Shown: positions 7,887-16,552, counted from the stretch's first letter. The stretch is 64,000 nucleotides of DNA from Lachnospiraceae bacterium (GCA_017527205.1 JAFXQK010000056.1:1-64000), one strand, 5' to 3'. Notes: generated from the letters alone by a model not told the origin. Numbers and translations: made by a program.

Positions 7887-8675
7887 ATGAGTAGTGTACA
7901 GCTTTTAGATAAAACGAGAAAAATCGGAAAGCTTTTGCACAATAACAATTCCAGCAAGGTTGTTTTTAACGACATTTGCAATGTCATGAAGGACATTTTG
8001 AACAGTAACGTGCTGGTAATCAGTAAAAAGGGAAAGCTGCTCGGTATTGGGGAAACCGACGGAACGGAGACGATTACGGAGCTCTTGGGGGATTGCGTGG
8101 GTGAATTTATCGATCCCATGCTGAATGAGCGATTCCTTGGCGTGCTTTCCACGAAGGAAAACGTCAACCTCGAGACGCTTGGATTTGAAAAAATTGACGT
8201 CAGAAGATTCCAGGCGATTATCGCTCCCATTGAGATTGCGGCCGAGCGTCTGGGAACGTTGTTTATTTACAAGTGCGACAGCCAATATGACATTGACGAC
8301 ATTATCCTTTGCGAATACGGAACAACCGTAGTCGGATTGGAGATGCTTCGTGCCGTAAATGAAGAGAGCTCGGAGGAAAGCAGGAAGATAGCCGTCGTAA
8401 AGTCGGCGATCGGTACGCTCAGCTTTTCTGAGATGGAAGCAATCACGCATATTTTTGATGAGTTAAATGGCATGGAGGGCATTCTTGTTGCTTCCAAGAT
8501 CGCCGACAGAGTAGGCATTACGCGTTCCGTGATTGTCAATGCACTTCGGAAATTTGAAAGTGCGGGAGTCATCGAATCCCGATCCTCCGGCATGAAGGGA
8601 ACCTACATCAAGGTGCTCAACGACGTCGTGTTTGAGGAAATTGAAGAGCTCAAGCGCAAGAACAAAAGGAAGTAA
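7887..8675 (+). CDS. codY: GTP- and branched-chain-amino-acid-sensing global repressor CodY
   Basis: 262 residues from ATG 7887, with GGGAGG upstream; an open frame reaching back to 7824 has no ribosome site. It begins LLDKTRKI, typical of the family. The N-terminal GAF-like domain (about 1-155) binds isoleucine, leucine or valine, and the C-terminal winged helix-turn-helix runs ASKIADRVGITRSVIVNALR, near-identical to characterised CodY recognition helices. In Firmicutes CodY represses amino-acid, peptide and motility genes in rich conditions. It is the last gene before a strong terminator and lies just upstream of the chemotaxis operon, where a loose CodY-box-like sequence occurs (8851-8865). 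Confidence 0.96.
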   Translation: MSSVQLLDKTRKIGKLLHNNNSSKVVFNDICNVMKDILNSNVLVISKKGKLLGIGETDGTETITELLGDCVGEFIDPMLNERFLGVLSTKENVNLETLGFEKIDVRRFQAIIAPIEIAAERLGTLFIYKCDSQYDIDDIILCEYGTTVVGLEMLRAVNEESSEESRKIAVVKSAIGTLSFSEMEAITHIFDELNGMEGILVASKIADRVGITRSVIVNALRKFESAGVIESRSSGMKGTYIKVLNDVVFEEIEELKRKNKRK

Positions 8676-8695
8676 AGTCATAAAAAAGGGGAGTG

Positions 8696-8731
8696 AAGGC
8701 CATCCCCTCGAGGTTGAGGATGGCCTTTTTT
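8696..8731 (+). terminator. strong intrinsic terminator after codY
   Basis: A 10-bp stem AAGGCCATCC/GGATGGCCTT (8696-8705 with 8718-8727), loop of 12, T tract to 8731. Confidence 0.92.
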
Positions 8732-8739
8732 ATGACAGA

Positions 8740-8844
8740 TTGAAAAAATGTTGTAAAGAAATATATTAGAGATCTAAGGTAAGCAGTTGTTGAATGGGTG
8801 GTATGCATTTTGAGAAGGCTTGTTTGGACAAAGTCTTCTTTTTT
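8740..8844 (+). ncRNA. candidate small RNA between codY and cheY
   Basis: A promoter-like pair TTGAAA (8740-8745), 16-bp spacer, TATATT (8762-8767) is followed by about 70 nt without an open frame and then a 9-bp hairpin AGAAGGCTT/AAGTCTTCT (8813-8821 with 8831-8839, one G-U pair) and a T tract to 8844. codY already has its own terminator at 8696-8731 and the chemotaxis promoter starts only at 8899, so this second terminator has no protein gene of its own. A short independent transcript is the simplest explanation, but it is inferred. Confidence 0.4.
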
Positions 8845-8850
8845 ATTGAT

Positions 8851-8865
8851 AAGATTTAGAAAATT
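8851..8865. promoter_or_regulatory. loose CodY-box-like sequence upstream of the che operon
   Basis: AAGATTTAGAAAATT matches 12 of 15 positions of the CodY consensus AATTTTCWGAAAATT. It lies 34 bp before the -35 of the cheY promoter. Similar scores occur by chance in A/T-rich DNA (one is seen near 415), so support is weak. Confidence 0.22.
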
Positions 8866-8898
8866 GTGCCAATTTTTTGTCGGAAAAAGAAAAAAAGG

Positions 8899-8926
8899 TT
8901 GTGTTTTCATACAGATTTATTATAAT
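8899..8926 (+). promoter_or_regulatory. promoter of the chemotaxis operon
   Basis: TTGTGT (8899-8904), a 16-bp spacer and a perfect TATAAT (8921-8926). The transcript would have a leader of about 90 nt before cheY. No FliA-type promoter (TAAA-N15-CCGATAA) was seen here, so the operon seems to use the vegetative sigma factor. Confidence 0.65.
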
Positions 8927-9024
8927 ATAATAGAGTGGGTGAAATATGCCCAGGTAATGTGATTGCACTTGTATTTATGGTACGCTTCGAATCGAAAGGT
9001 TCTGAAAACGCGGAGGAGAAGGGA

Positions 9025-9387
9025 ATGGCAAAAAGTGTATTGATCTGCGATGACGCGGCATTTATGAGAATGATGATTCGGGATATTCTCACAAAAAATG
9101 GGTTTGTCGTTGCAGCGGAGGCCGAAAACGGCGTCAAGGCGATTGAAAAATATCAGGAAACCCATCCGGATTTGGTATTGATGGATATTACCATGCCTGA
9201 AATGGATGGCATTCAGGCATTGAAGGAGATTCGCAAGCTGAACCCAAATGCTCAGGTTGTGATGTGTTCCGCCATGGGTCAGCAGGCGATGGTAATTGAA
9301 TCCATTCAGGCAGGCGCTCGTGATTTTATTGTAAAACCTTTTCAGGCAGACAGGGTCATTGACGCTGTCCGAAAGGCCTTGGAGTAA
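9025..9387 (+). CDS. cheY: chemotaxis response regulator CheY
   Basis: 120 residues from ATG 9025 with GGAGGAGAAGG upstream; the longer open frame to 8935 lacks a ribosome site. It is a single receiver domain without output domain. The acidic pocket is D9-D10, the phosphoacceptor is D54 in LVLMDITMPEMDG, and the switch residues are S82 and K104 (VKPF). CheA phosphorylates it, and phospho-CheY acts on the flagellar motor switch. It is the first gene of an operon that continues with cheB three bases later. CheC, encoded in the same operon, would dephosphorylate it. Confidence 0.93.
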   Translation: MAKSVLICDDAAFMRMMIRDILTKNGFVVAAEAENGVKAIEKYQETHPDLVLMDITMPEMDGIQALKEIRKLNPNAQVVMCSAMGQQAMVIESIQAGARDFIVKPFQADRVIDAVRKALE

Positions 9388-9390
9388 TCT

Positions 9391-10473
9391 ATGGAAACAT
9401 TAAAAAAGAAAATACTTGTGGTGGATGATTCCGCGCTGATGCGAAGGGTGCTCAGCGACGTGATCAACAGCGACAAGCGGTTTCAGGTGGTGGCGAAGGC
9501 GGCTGATGGCGTGGAGGCCTTTGATTACCTTAGCCGGGAAAGCTATGACGCGGTCGTGCTGGATCTGAACATGCCGAGGATGAATGGTCTGGAGCTTTTG
9601 GCTGAGCTTCGGAAATTCCGCATTGCCGCCAGAATCATGATCGCCAGCACGGATTCTGCCGAGGGAGCCAAGGTGACAATGGACGCACTGGAGCTCGGAG
9701 CGCTGGATTTCATTCAAAAGCCAACCTCTACCTTTGGATGCAGAGACGAGGATTTTACCGAACGCTTTTTGGGGATCCTTTATGCCGTATCCATTGGTAA
9801 GCTGCCGGCTTATGACAAACCGCCGCTTCCGATTCCGAGAAGGTGGGAGAACAAAGCGATTGTCCCCTCCGCTGGAACCGGCAGGAACATCAGGAAAATT
9901 GTTGCCATTGCGAGCTCTACGGGAGGTCCAAAGGCGTTGCAAAGCGTGATTCCCTTTTTGCCGAAGGATCTGGATGCACCCGTGGTCATGGTGCAGCACA
10001 TGCCGAAGAGCTTCACGGGTTCCTTTGCGGATCGGTTAAATTCCGTGAGCAGTCTTTCCGTTCATGAGGCGAAGGAAGGGGAAGAGCTGGAGAAGGGCGT
10101 TGTGTATGTCGCGATGGGTGGCAGACATATGAACGTTGTGCCTGGAGCGAATGGCAATTATCGCATTCGTTATTCGGACGAGCCCCATCGTGAGGGTGTA
10201 AGGCCCAGCGCAAATTACATGTTCGAATCCCTTGCAAATGCCGGAAGGCTGGACGTTACCTGCGTTGTGTTGACTGGCATGGGAGCAGACGGTACGGAAG
10301 GAATTCGAAATCTGAAACAAAAAAAGAATGCTTATGTGATAACACAAGACAGTGAAAGCTGCGTAGTCTACGGGATGCCAAAGAGTGTAGACAGCGCCGG
10401 ACTTTCCGACGTATCTCTCCCCTTGGAATCGATTGCAAGGGCCATTGAAGAACGAGTGGGAAGATTCGTGTAG
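9391..10473 (+). CDS. cheB: chemoreceptor glutamate methylesterase/deamidase CheB
   Basis: 360 residues, starting 3 bp after cheY. It has a receiver domain (1-125, phosphoacceptor D58 in VVLDLNMPRMNG), a linker, and a C-terminal methylesterase domain. The catalytic triad is visible as Ser in IASSTGGPKAL, His in MVQHMPKSF and Asp in LTGMGADGTEG. It removes methyl groups from chemoreceptors and so resets sensitivity. The partner methyltransferase cheR and the receptors are not in the window. GGAG for its ribosome site lies inside the end of cheY, suggesting coupled translation. Confidence 0.95.
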   Translation: METLKKKILVVDDSALMRRVLSDVINSDKRFQVVAKAADGVEAFDYLSRESYDAVVLDLNMPRMNGLELLAELRKFRIAARIMIASTDSAEGAKVTMDALELGALDFIQKPTSTFGCRDEDFTERFLGILYAVSIGKLPAYDKPPLPIPRRWENKAIVPSAGTGRNIRKIVAIASSTGGPKALQSVIPFLPKDLDAPVVMVQHMPKSFTGSFADRLNSVSSLSVHEAKEGEELEKGVVYVAMGGRHMNVVPGANGNYRIRYSDEPHREGVRPSANYMFESLANAGRLDVTCVVLTGMGADGTEGIRNLKQKKNAYVITQDSESCVVYGMPKSVDSAGLSDVSLPLESIARAIEERVGRFV

Positions 10474-10490
10474 TCAGAACGGAGGCGAAT

Positions 10491-12680
10491 ATGGACGTTA
10501 GTCAGTATCTTGACATGTTTCTGGATGAGACGAAGGAACATATTCAAAATTTAAGTGATCAGATCATGCGCCTTGAGGAAAATCCGGAGGACGCAGATAC
10601 CATCAATGAGATTTTCCGTGCTGCACATACCCTGAAGGGCATGGCGGGAACCATGGGCTTTACGCGCATGCAGACGTTGACGCATGACATGGAAAATGTC
10701 TTTTCCGAGGTGCGGAGCGGAAGACTGAAGGTGCAGTCGCAGATTATTGACGTGTTCTTTAGTTGTCTGGATGCCCTGGATGAGTATGTACAAAACATTC
10801 AAAATACCTCCGAAGAGGGAACGAACGACAACGAAGATCTGATCAAGAAGTTAAATGATTGTCTGCCCAAGGAAGAGACTGCTCCGGAGAAGAAGGAAGA
10901 AAAGAAGGAAGCCGCAGCACCAAAGGCAGAAGCAGATATGCCTGCGGAGAATGCTGGTGGCAAATGGAATGAATTAAAGCTGGATGATGCCGTTATCAGT
11001 GCAATTAAAATGGCACGCGATGATGGCGATGAATGCTATGGATTAAACGTCGTGATTCAGGAAAAATGTCTTCTGAAGGCGGCAAGAGCATTCCTTGTAC
11101 TGCGCTCCGTTGGAGAAAGAGGCGAGATCATTGCATCGAATCCCAGCACGCAGGATATTGAGGACGAAAAATTTGACAGGGACTTTACGCTGATTGTCAT
11201 TACGGACCTTCCGCTGGAGGATTTGTTAAAGTCCATTCGTAATATTTCAGAGATTGAAAACGTTACCGGCGGCGTGCTGATGCTGCCGGAAAAGGCCGGG
11301 GAAACCGTGGAACAGCCTGCAAAAGAGGCGCCCGTAAGCGCTCCTTTGCCCGCAAAAGAGACGGAAAGCATGGGTAGCGTGCCGAATGCGCAGGGAGAAA
11401 TTCCGATTGCCGCACTTCAAAACCCCATGGCGCAGGTTGCGCCTGCCGCGAAGGAAGAAACGAAACCGCAGCGGGAAGCCTCGACAAAGGAGGAAAAGAA
11501 GGCAGTCAGTGCCGGTAAGCACGCCGGCAATCGAACGATCCGCGTGGATATCGAAAAGCTCGACGAATTGATGAATCTGGTGAGCGAGCTGATTATTGCG
11601 AAAAACTCCATTGTTTCCTCAACGCAGAGTGGGAAAGTGGCGTCTAAGAGCAATGTTAAGGACAATATTGAATATCTTGAGCGCGTGACAACAAATTTGC
11701 ATGAATCCGTCATGAAGGTTCGAATGGTTCCAATTGAGACGGTGACAAATAAGTTCCCGCGCATGATTCGTGACATTGCAAAGAAGTTAAATAAAAAGAT
11801 GGAGCTATATATCAGTGGTGAGGAAACGGAGCTGGATCGAACGGTGGTAGACGAGCTTGGTGATCCACTGATGCATTTGCTTCGGAATTCTGCGGATCAT
11901 GGCTTGGAATCAGAGGACGTCCGCATCAAACGAGGAAAAAATCCCGTTGGTTCCATTTTCCTGGATGCTTATCAGGTAGGAAACAGTGTCGTAATTGAAG
12001 TGCGAGATGACGGAAATGGAATTGACATAGAGGCCGTTCGCAAAAAGGCAATTGAGCGTGGCACGATTACGCAGGAGCAGGCAGAACAGATGACGGACAA
12101 GGAAATCATTGACCTGCTGTTCCTTCCGAGCTTTTCCACGGCGAAGCAGGTGACTGACGTCTCGGGAAGAGGCGTGGGACTTGACGTGGTAAAGGCAAAG
12201 ATCGAATCCTTAAGTGGTGAGGTAGAGGTTAAGAGTCGTCTTGGCGAGGGAAGCAGCTGGATCATTCGTCTGCCCATGACCTTGGCAATCATTCAGACGC
12301 TGATGGTTGGCGTCGGAGGAGAGAAATATGCCATTCCTTTGAGCAGCATTCAGAGTATCGAAACGATCCATCATGGCGACGTCAAGACGGTTCAGAACAA
12401 GGAAGTGATCAATCTTCGCGGCATTGTACTTCCTCTGGTTAGGCTGTATGACGTGCTTGAGGTAGAGGGCAACCGTATCCCTGAAGAGGAGATGACCGTT
12501 GTCGTCGTAAGAAAGGGCGAAAGGTATGCAGGGCTTGTCATCGATGAGCTTATAGGTCAGTTGGAAATCGTGATCAAGCCTCTTGGAAAATATAGCAAGC
12601 AATGTAAGTTTATCAGTGGCGCCACCATTCTTGGAGATGGCGAGGTTGCCTTAATCCTCGATGCTAACGCACTGATTTAA
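10491..12680 (+). CDS. cheA: chemotaxis histidine kinase CheA
   Basis: 729 residues. Domains in order: HPt with phosphorylated H46 in RAAHTLKGMAG; a charged Ala/Glu/Lys-rich linker (125-150); the CheY/CheB-binding P2 domain (about 160-270); a second long linker; the dimerisation helices from about 345; the ATPase domain with N-box HLLRNSADHGLE, G1 DDGNGID and GRGVGLDVVK; and a C-terminal CheW-like domain (about 595-729). All kinase motifs are intact. It couples receptors to CheY and CheB. It starts 17 bp after cheB, with GGAGG just ahead. Confidence 0.97.
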   Translation: MDVSQYLDMFLDETKEHIQNLSDQIMRLEENPEDADTINEIFRAAHTLKGMAGTMGFTRMQTLTHDMENVFSEVRSGRLKVQSQIIDVFFSCLDALDEYVQNIQNTSEEGTNDNEDLIKKLNDCLPKEETAPEKKEEKKEAAAPKAEADMPAENAGGKWNELKLDDAVISAIKMARDDGDECYGLNVVIQEKCLLKAARAFLVLRSVGERGEIIASNPSTQDIEDEKFDRDFTLIVITDLPLEDLLKSIRNISEIENVTGGVLMLPEKAGETVEQPAKEAPVSAPLPAKETESMGSVPNAQGEIPIAALQNPMAQVAPAAKEETKPQREASTKEEKKAVSAGKHAGNRTIRVDIEKLDELMNLVSELIIAKNSIVSSTQSGKVASKSNVKDNIEYLERVTTNLHESVMKVRMVPIETVTNKFPRMIRDIAKKLNKKMELYISGEETELDRTVVDELGDPLMHLLRNSADHGLESEDVRIKRGKNPVGSIFLDAYQVGNSVVIEVRDDGNGIDIEAVRKKAIERGTITQEQAEQMTDKEIIDLLFLPSFSTAKQVTDVSGRGVGLDVVKAKIESLSGEVEVKSRLGEGSSWIIRLPMTLAIIQTLMVGVGGEKYAIPLSSIQSIETIHHGDVKTVQNKEVINLRGIVLPLVRLYDVLEVEGNRIPEEEMTVVVVRKGERYAGLVIDELIGQLEIVIKPLGKYSKQCKFISGATILGDGEVALILDANALI

Positions 12681-12692
12681 GGAGGGCGAAGA

Positions 12693-13160
12693 ATGGATGC
12701 TGCAGGGGAGAAAAAGCAAGACCAGGCGGGAATGAATCAATTTATCGTCATTCGCCTTGGCAGTGAGCAATATGGCATTGACGTCCGTAACGTCGAAAAC
12801 ATTGTAAGAATGCAGAGAATCACGAGAGTTCCGAAGATGCCTAAGTATTTGACGGGAATCATTAATCTTCGCGGTGAGGTGCTGCCCGTGATGAGTCTTC
12901 GCATCAAGATGGGACTGGAAAAGGACGTATACGAAAAGAAGACAAGGATTATTGTTCTTAAGACACAGCAGGAAGGAAACCTTGGCGTGATCGTGGATGA
13001 GGTGAAGGAGGTTGTCACCTTGGAAAATGAGCAGGTGGATAAGGTGGACGACTTAAAGCTGGAAGGCAAGGCCTTTGTGTCTGGCGTTGGAAAACGAGAA
13101 AATGGGGACATTATTTCCCTATTAGATCTTAGCGTAGTGACGTTGGAGGATAACGCTTAA
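12693..13160 (+). CDS. cheW: chemotaxis scaffold protein CheW
   Basis: 155 residues, 12 bp after cheA, with GGAGGGCGAAG as the ribosome site. A single CheW domain begins around residue 15 (FIVIRLGSEQYGIDV) and includes the conserved TGIINLRGEVLPV segment and the GVIVDEV motif. It bridges receptors and CheA. The first 14 residues are a poorly conserved charged tail. Confidence 0.95.
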   Translation: MDAAGEKKQDQAGMNQFIVIRLGSEQYGIDVRNVENIVRMQRITRVPKMPKYLTGIINLRGEVLPVMSLRIKMGLEKDVYEKKTRIIVLKTQQEGNLGVIVDEVKEVVTLENEQVDKVDDLKLEGKAFVSGVGKRENGDIISLLDLSVVTLEDNA

Positions 13161-13189
13161 ATGACTTGCGCTATGGACAGGAGAAAAAT

Positions 13190-13828
13190 ATGGGCAATGT
13201 CAGTTTAAAGAAAATCACGGACGTATATTGTGACGTCTTAAAGGAAATCGGCAACATTGGAGCCGGAAATGCCATGACGGCCTTGTCTCAAATGCTTCAG
13301 TGCAAGGTTGACATGAGGGTCCCGAAGGTGTGTCTGTTAGACTTTCAGGACGTCGGAACCCTTATGGGCGGCGAGGAGCAGCTCATGGCCTGTGTTCTGT
13401 TTGGCGTGGATGGCGACGTAAGCGGCATGATGATGTTCATGATTGAGAAAAATTCTGCAAGACATCTGATTTCAAAGATCATGGGCATGGAAGCCGCGGG
13501 AGATGATTTTTCGGAAATGGAGGCTTCCGCGCTACAGGAGGTTGGAAACATCATTACTGGTGCGTATTTGAATGCGTTGGCAAGCTTTACCAATTTGAAA
13601 ATTATTTCCTCTCCGCCAGAGATGACCATTGACATGGCTGGTGCCATTCTGAGCGTCCCGGCCATTGAGTTTGGAAAGCTGGGAGATAAGCTTTTGCTGA
13701 TTCAGACACAGTTTTATGATGAGATTGAAGTCAATGGATATTTTGTTTTAATACCGGACATAGATTCTTACGTAAAAATCATCGGTTCACTGGGGCTTCC
13801 CGTGGACGGATTGATGGAGGAAACCTGA
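13190..13828 (+). CDS. cheC: CheY-phosphate phosphatase CheC
   Basis: 212 residues from ATG 13190 with CAGGAGAAA upstream; a longer open frame starts at TTG 13166 on the ribosome site. The two pseudo-symmetric phosphatase helices are both present: LKEIGNIGAGNAMTALS near residues 17-33 and LQEVGNIITGAYLNALAS near residues 115-132, each with the active Glu and Asn. In Bacillus CheC removes phosphate from CheY and is stimulated by CheD, encoded next. No flagellar-switch FliY/FliN fusion is attached. Confidence 0.94.
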   Translation: MGNVSLKKITDVYCDVLKEIGNIGAGNAMTALSQMLQCKVDMRVPKVCLLDFQDVGTLMGGEEQLMACVLFGVDGDVSGMMMFMIEKNSARHLISKIMGMEAAGDDFSEMEASALQEVGNIITGAYLNALASFTNLKIISSPPEMTIDMAGAILSVPAIEFGKLGDKLLLIQTQFYDEIEVNGYFVLIPDIDSYVKIIGSLGLPVDGLMEET

Positions 13829-13831
13829 TCA

Positions 13832-14320
13832 ATGAGTGAGATTATCAAAGTGGGAATGGCGGACTTAAAAGTCGTCTCCTCCCCGGATGGCCTGATCACC
13901 ATGGGACTTGGCTCCTGCGTCGCCGTTGCACTCAGAGACCCCGTTACAAAGATCGGAGGCATGGTGCACGTCATGTTGCCGGATTCCACGGCGCTTCGCG
14001 GAGTTCACAACAATCCGGCTAAATTTGCAGATACGGGGATTGCGGAGCTGATTCGCCAGATGGAGGCCATGGGGGCAAGAAAAACAAGATTAACGGCAAA
14101 GCTCGCCGGCGGAGCGACCATGTTTACCGTATCCAGCAAGAGCGACTGGGGCATGATCGGAGATCGCAACGTGGATGCCTGTAAGAAGATTCTAAAGGAG
14201 CTTCGGATTCCGGTGATTGCAGAAAGCACTAGAGAAAACTACGGAAGGACCGTAACCTTTTATCCTGAAACGGGAGAATACCACGTGAAGGCCGTGGGAA
14301 GAGCGCTAACGATTATTTAA
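13832..14320 (+). CDS. cheD: chemoreceptor glutamine deamidase CheD
   Basis: 162 residues, beginning 3 bp after cheC. The catalytic Cys29 lies in TMGLGSCVAV and His46 in GGMVHVMLP, followed by the AKLAGGATMF motif. CheD deamidates receptor glutamines and stimulates CheC. Its tight spacing to cheC fits co-production of the two partners. Confidence 0.95.
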   Translation: MSEIIKVGMADLKVVSSPDGLITMGLGSCVAVALRDPVTKIGGMVHVMLPDSTALRGVHNNPAKFADTGIAELIRQMEAMGARKTRLTAKLAGGATMFTVSSKSDWGMIGDRNVDACKKILKELRIPVIAESTRENYGRTVTFYPETGEYHVKAVGRALTII

Positions 14321-14351
14321 CGCAAAACAGAAGAAACGCAGGTGTGTTTTC

Positions 14352-15125
14352 ATGGATGATGCGGGAAGAAAACAATTATTAGATGAATATGATGCCACGA
14401 AATCTCCGAAGCTGCGCGAAAAGATCATTTTGGAGTATGCGCAGCTTGTGAAGCTTGTGGCGGGACGTCTCTCCATGTATCTTGGTTATAACGTGGAGTA
14501 TGATGACCTGGTCAGCTACGGGATTTTTGGCTTAATTGATGCCATTGATAAATTTGATTACCATGGCGACGTCAAGTTTGAAACCTATGCGAGCCTTCGC
14601 ATACGCGGTGCCATTTTGGATCACATTCGTAAAATGGATTGGATTCCGAGAACCATTAGGCAAAGACAAAAGAAGATCAGTCTCGTGGAAAAGGCATTGG
14701 AACAGGCAAAGGGGCGCGCGGCGACGGACGAGGAGATGGCCGAATCGCTTGGCATCAGCATAGAGGAGTACCTGGAATGGCAGGCGCAGATGAAGGTGAC
14801 GGGACTTGTTTCCCTGAATGAATACATGGAGCAGGGAAGCGACGTCAGTTCGGATGGCGCGCAGGGAACCACGGCACGGTTTGATGGCCCGGAGGAGAGC
14901 TTTGAAAAAAAAGAGCTCACAAAGGCATTGAGTGAAGCCATGGAGCTTTTATCGGAAAAGGAACAAAAGGTTATCACGCTATATTATTATGAAGATCTGA
15001 CGTTAAAAGAGATCAGTAACGTGCTTGACGTGTCAGTCTCACGTGTCTCTCAGCTGCATACGAGGGCATTACAAAAAATGCGAGAAAAAATGGGCAGCTA
15101 CATGGGCATTTTATTTAAGGTATGA
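14352..15125 (+). CDS. fliA: RNA polymerase sigma factor of the FliA/WhiG (sigma-28) family
   Basis: 257 residues from ATG 14352. Region 2 is clear (VEYDDLVSYGIFGLIDAIDKF, then YASLRIRGAILDHIRKMDW), region 3 follows, and region 4 has the helix-turn-helix LTLKEISNVLDVSVSRVSQLH. FliA-type factors read late flagellar and chemotaxis promoters. It is the seventh gene of the che operon, as in related motile Lachnospiraceae where it closes the fla/che operon. No anti-sigma factor FlgM is in the window. Confidence 0.92.
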   Translation: MDDAGRKQLLDEYDATKSPKLREKIILEYAQLVKLVAGRLSMYLGYNVEYDDLVSYGIFGLIDAIDKFDYHGDVKFETYASLRIRGAILDHIRKMDWIPRTIRQRQKKISLVEKALEQAKGRAATDEEMAESLGISIEEYLEWQAQMKVTGLVSLNEYMEQGSDVSSDGAQGTTARFDGPEESFEKKELTKALSEAMELLSEKEQKVITLYYYEDLTLKEISNVLDVSVSRVSQLHTRALQKMREKMGSYMGILFKV

Positions 15126-15152
15126 GATCCAAATTAAAGGAGCAGAAGAAAA

Positions 15153-15665
15153 ATGAACAGTATCGAGATCATGGAAATTGTACTTTTGGTTGTCAGTGCC
15201 ATATGCTTTGTCGTAAGCTTTTTGCTTCCGGAAAAGAAGCAGGAGGGAAGTGGAATTGATCAGGAGCTGGCAAGGCAGGAGGTTCATGAGATGATGGAGG
15301 AAGAAGCAGAGTCCATGCGCGAACCCTTAAATACCATGGCAACCCAATATGTCACCTATGCTTATGATGACGTTTCAACGAAGCTTACAGATCTCACAAA
15401 CGAGAAAATGTTTGAACTTACGGGTTTGTCAGACACAGTGATGCGCGAACTGAAAAAAGAAGAAGAGGAAATTGTACTTTTGCATCAGGCAGTAAAGGAT
15501 GAACATGCCAGCCTGAAAAACACGGTAACGGCAGCCGGAAAGGCAGCCAAAACCATGCGTGAAAGCATTGAAAAGATTCATGCCTTGCGTCCCGTTGAGG
15601 TTTCCTACGGAGCAGGAAGCGTAAAGATTGCTCCCATGGCATCCAAGGAAAATGAGAAGAAATAA
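15153..15665 (+). CDS. membrane-anchored coiled-coil protein (DUF6115-like)
   Basis: 170 residues, 27 bp after fliA, with AAAGGAG upstream. A single membrane helix at about 5-23 (IVLLVVSAICFVVSFLL) is followed by a long charged region, mostly predicted helix, that ends about residue 150. I recall similar proteins directly after fliA in related motile Clostridia, where they are annotated DUF6115. No enzyme motif is visible. Its position suggests a link to flagella or the envelope, but the function is unknown. Confidence 0.75.
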   Translation: MNSIEIMEIVLLVVSAICFVVSFLLPEKKQEGSGIDQELARQEVHEMMEEEAESMREPLNTMATQYVTYAYDDVSTKLTDLTNEKMFELTGLSDTVMRELKKEEEEIVLLHQAVKDEHASLKNTVTAAGKAAKTMRESIEKIHALRPVEVSYGAGSVKIAPMASKENEKK

Positions 15666-15681
15666 GGGTGAGGCAGGAAAC

Positions 15682-16440
15682 ATGCAGAAGGATAAAAACT
15701 TACTAATGAAATATTATTTAAGAGGCGTAGGCACGGGACTGGCGGCGGCTGTTTTGCTGTTAGGCCTTTCGGGCGTCAACCAAAAGGTGGATGCCTTGAA
15801 GGGACAGAAGGAGGATCCGAAGGTTACGGAAAGCACAAATTCCGGTCAGGGTACAGAGAGCACGGAGGTAGCCTCCGGCTCTTCGCATGAGTCCTCCGAA
15901 GGCAATGAGACGGACGAGACTAAGGAGACACGGGAAAGTAAGGCATCGACAGCCCCCTCCGAGAGCACTGAAACGCAGGAAACCTCTGAGAGTATTACTC
16001 CCAGCTCAGTGTCAACAGATGCTTCCGCAAGCTCAGAAACGGATGCCACGGCTACCTCAGATGGCAATACGTCTACTTCAGAGTCGACAGAGACGAAAGA
16101 AACCACCGAAGGGACGAATGACAGCACGGAAACAACTGCTACGTCAAACGAAACGGACGCAAGCACCGAAACGGATGGCACCTCAGAGAGCACGGAAGCT
16201 GGGGATCAGGGCGGTCAAACGGCTCAGAATGGTGATTATACGCTAACGATTTATCGTGGCTATAGCTCTTGGACGGTTGCAAAGATTCTTGCACAGGAGA
16301 GCATTGTTGAGGATGCGAAGGCATTTGATGACTATCTTTGCAAGAATGGATATGATAAGCGTATCCGAGTAGGCTCCTTTATCATTCCTGAGGGAAGCGA
16401 TGAAGCGACCATTGCCAAGATTATAACGGGCGATCTGTAG
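15682..16440 (+). CDS. MltG/YceG-like membrane protein without the lytic domain, with Ser/Thr/Glu-rich stalk
   Basis: 252 residues from ATG 15682 (AGGCAGGAAAC before it). A membrane helix spans about 13-31. Residues 42-180 are an extremely biased Ser/Thr/Glu region. Residues 190-252 match the small LysM-like subdomain found at the start of MltG/YceG, with the pattern SSWTVAKILAQESIVEDA...VGSFIIPEGSDEATIAKIITG. The catalytic transglycosylase domain that follows in true MltG is absent, so it should bind rather than cut glycan. The stalk could be a spacer across the wall or a target for O-glycosylation; both are inferred. It is the last gene of the che/fliA operon. Confidence 0.75.
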   Translation: MQKDKNLLMKYYLRGVGTGLAAAVLLLGLSGVNQKVDALKGQKEDPKVTESTNSGQGTESTEVASGSSHESSEGNETDETKETRESKASTAPSESTETQETSESITPSSVSTDASASSETDATATSDGNTSTSESTETKETTEGTNDSTETTATSNETDASTETDGTSESTEAGDQGGQTAQNGDYTLTIYRGYSSWTVAKILAQESIVEDAKAFDDYLCKNGYDKRIRVGSFIIPEGSDEATIAKIITGDL

Positions 16441-16515
16441 ATGGTACAACAGGTTGGCAAACCATGACGGCAATGGAAAAGCGGAAAATTGTAAAAAAAT
16501 ATTGGAAAACCTTAG

Positions 16516-16540
16516 AAAACCCCTTGCACAAGGGGTTTTC
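16516..16540 (+). terminator. intrinsic terminator of the che/fliA operon, overlapping the rpsB promoter
   Basis: A perfect 10-bp stem AAAACCCCTT/AAGGGGTTTT (16516-16525 with 16530-16539) with loop GCAC and a short T run. The -35 TTGCAC (16524-16529) is made of the end of the left arm plus the loop. Confidence 0.85.
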
Positions 16541-16552
16541 TTATGGTATAAT
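16524..16552 (+). promoter_or_regulatory. sigma-A promoter of rpsB-tsf nested in the upstream terminator
   Basis: TTGCAC (16524-16529), a 17-bp spacer and a perfect TATAAT (16547-16552). It is a near-consensus promoter, as expected for ribosomal protein genes. Confidence 0.8.
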
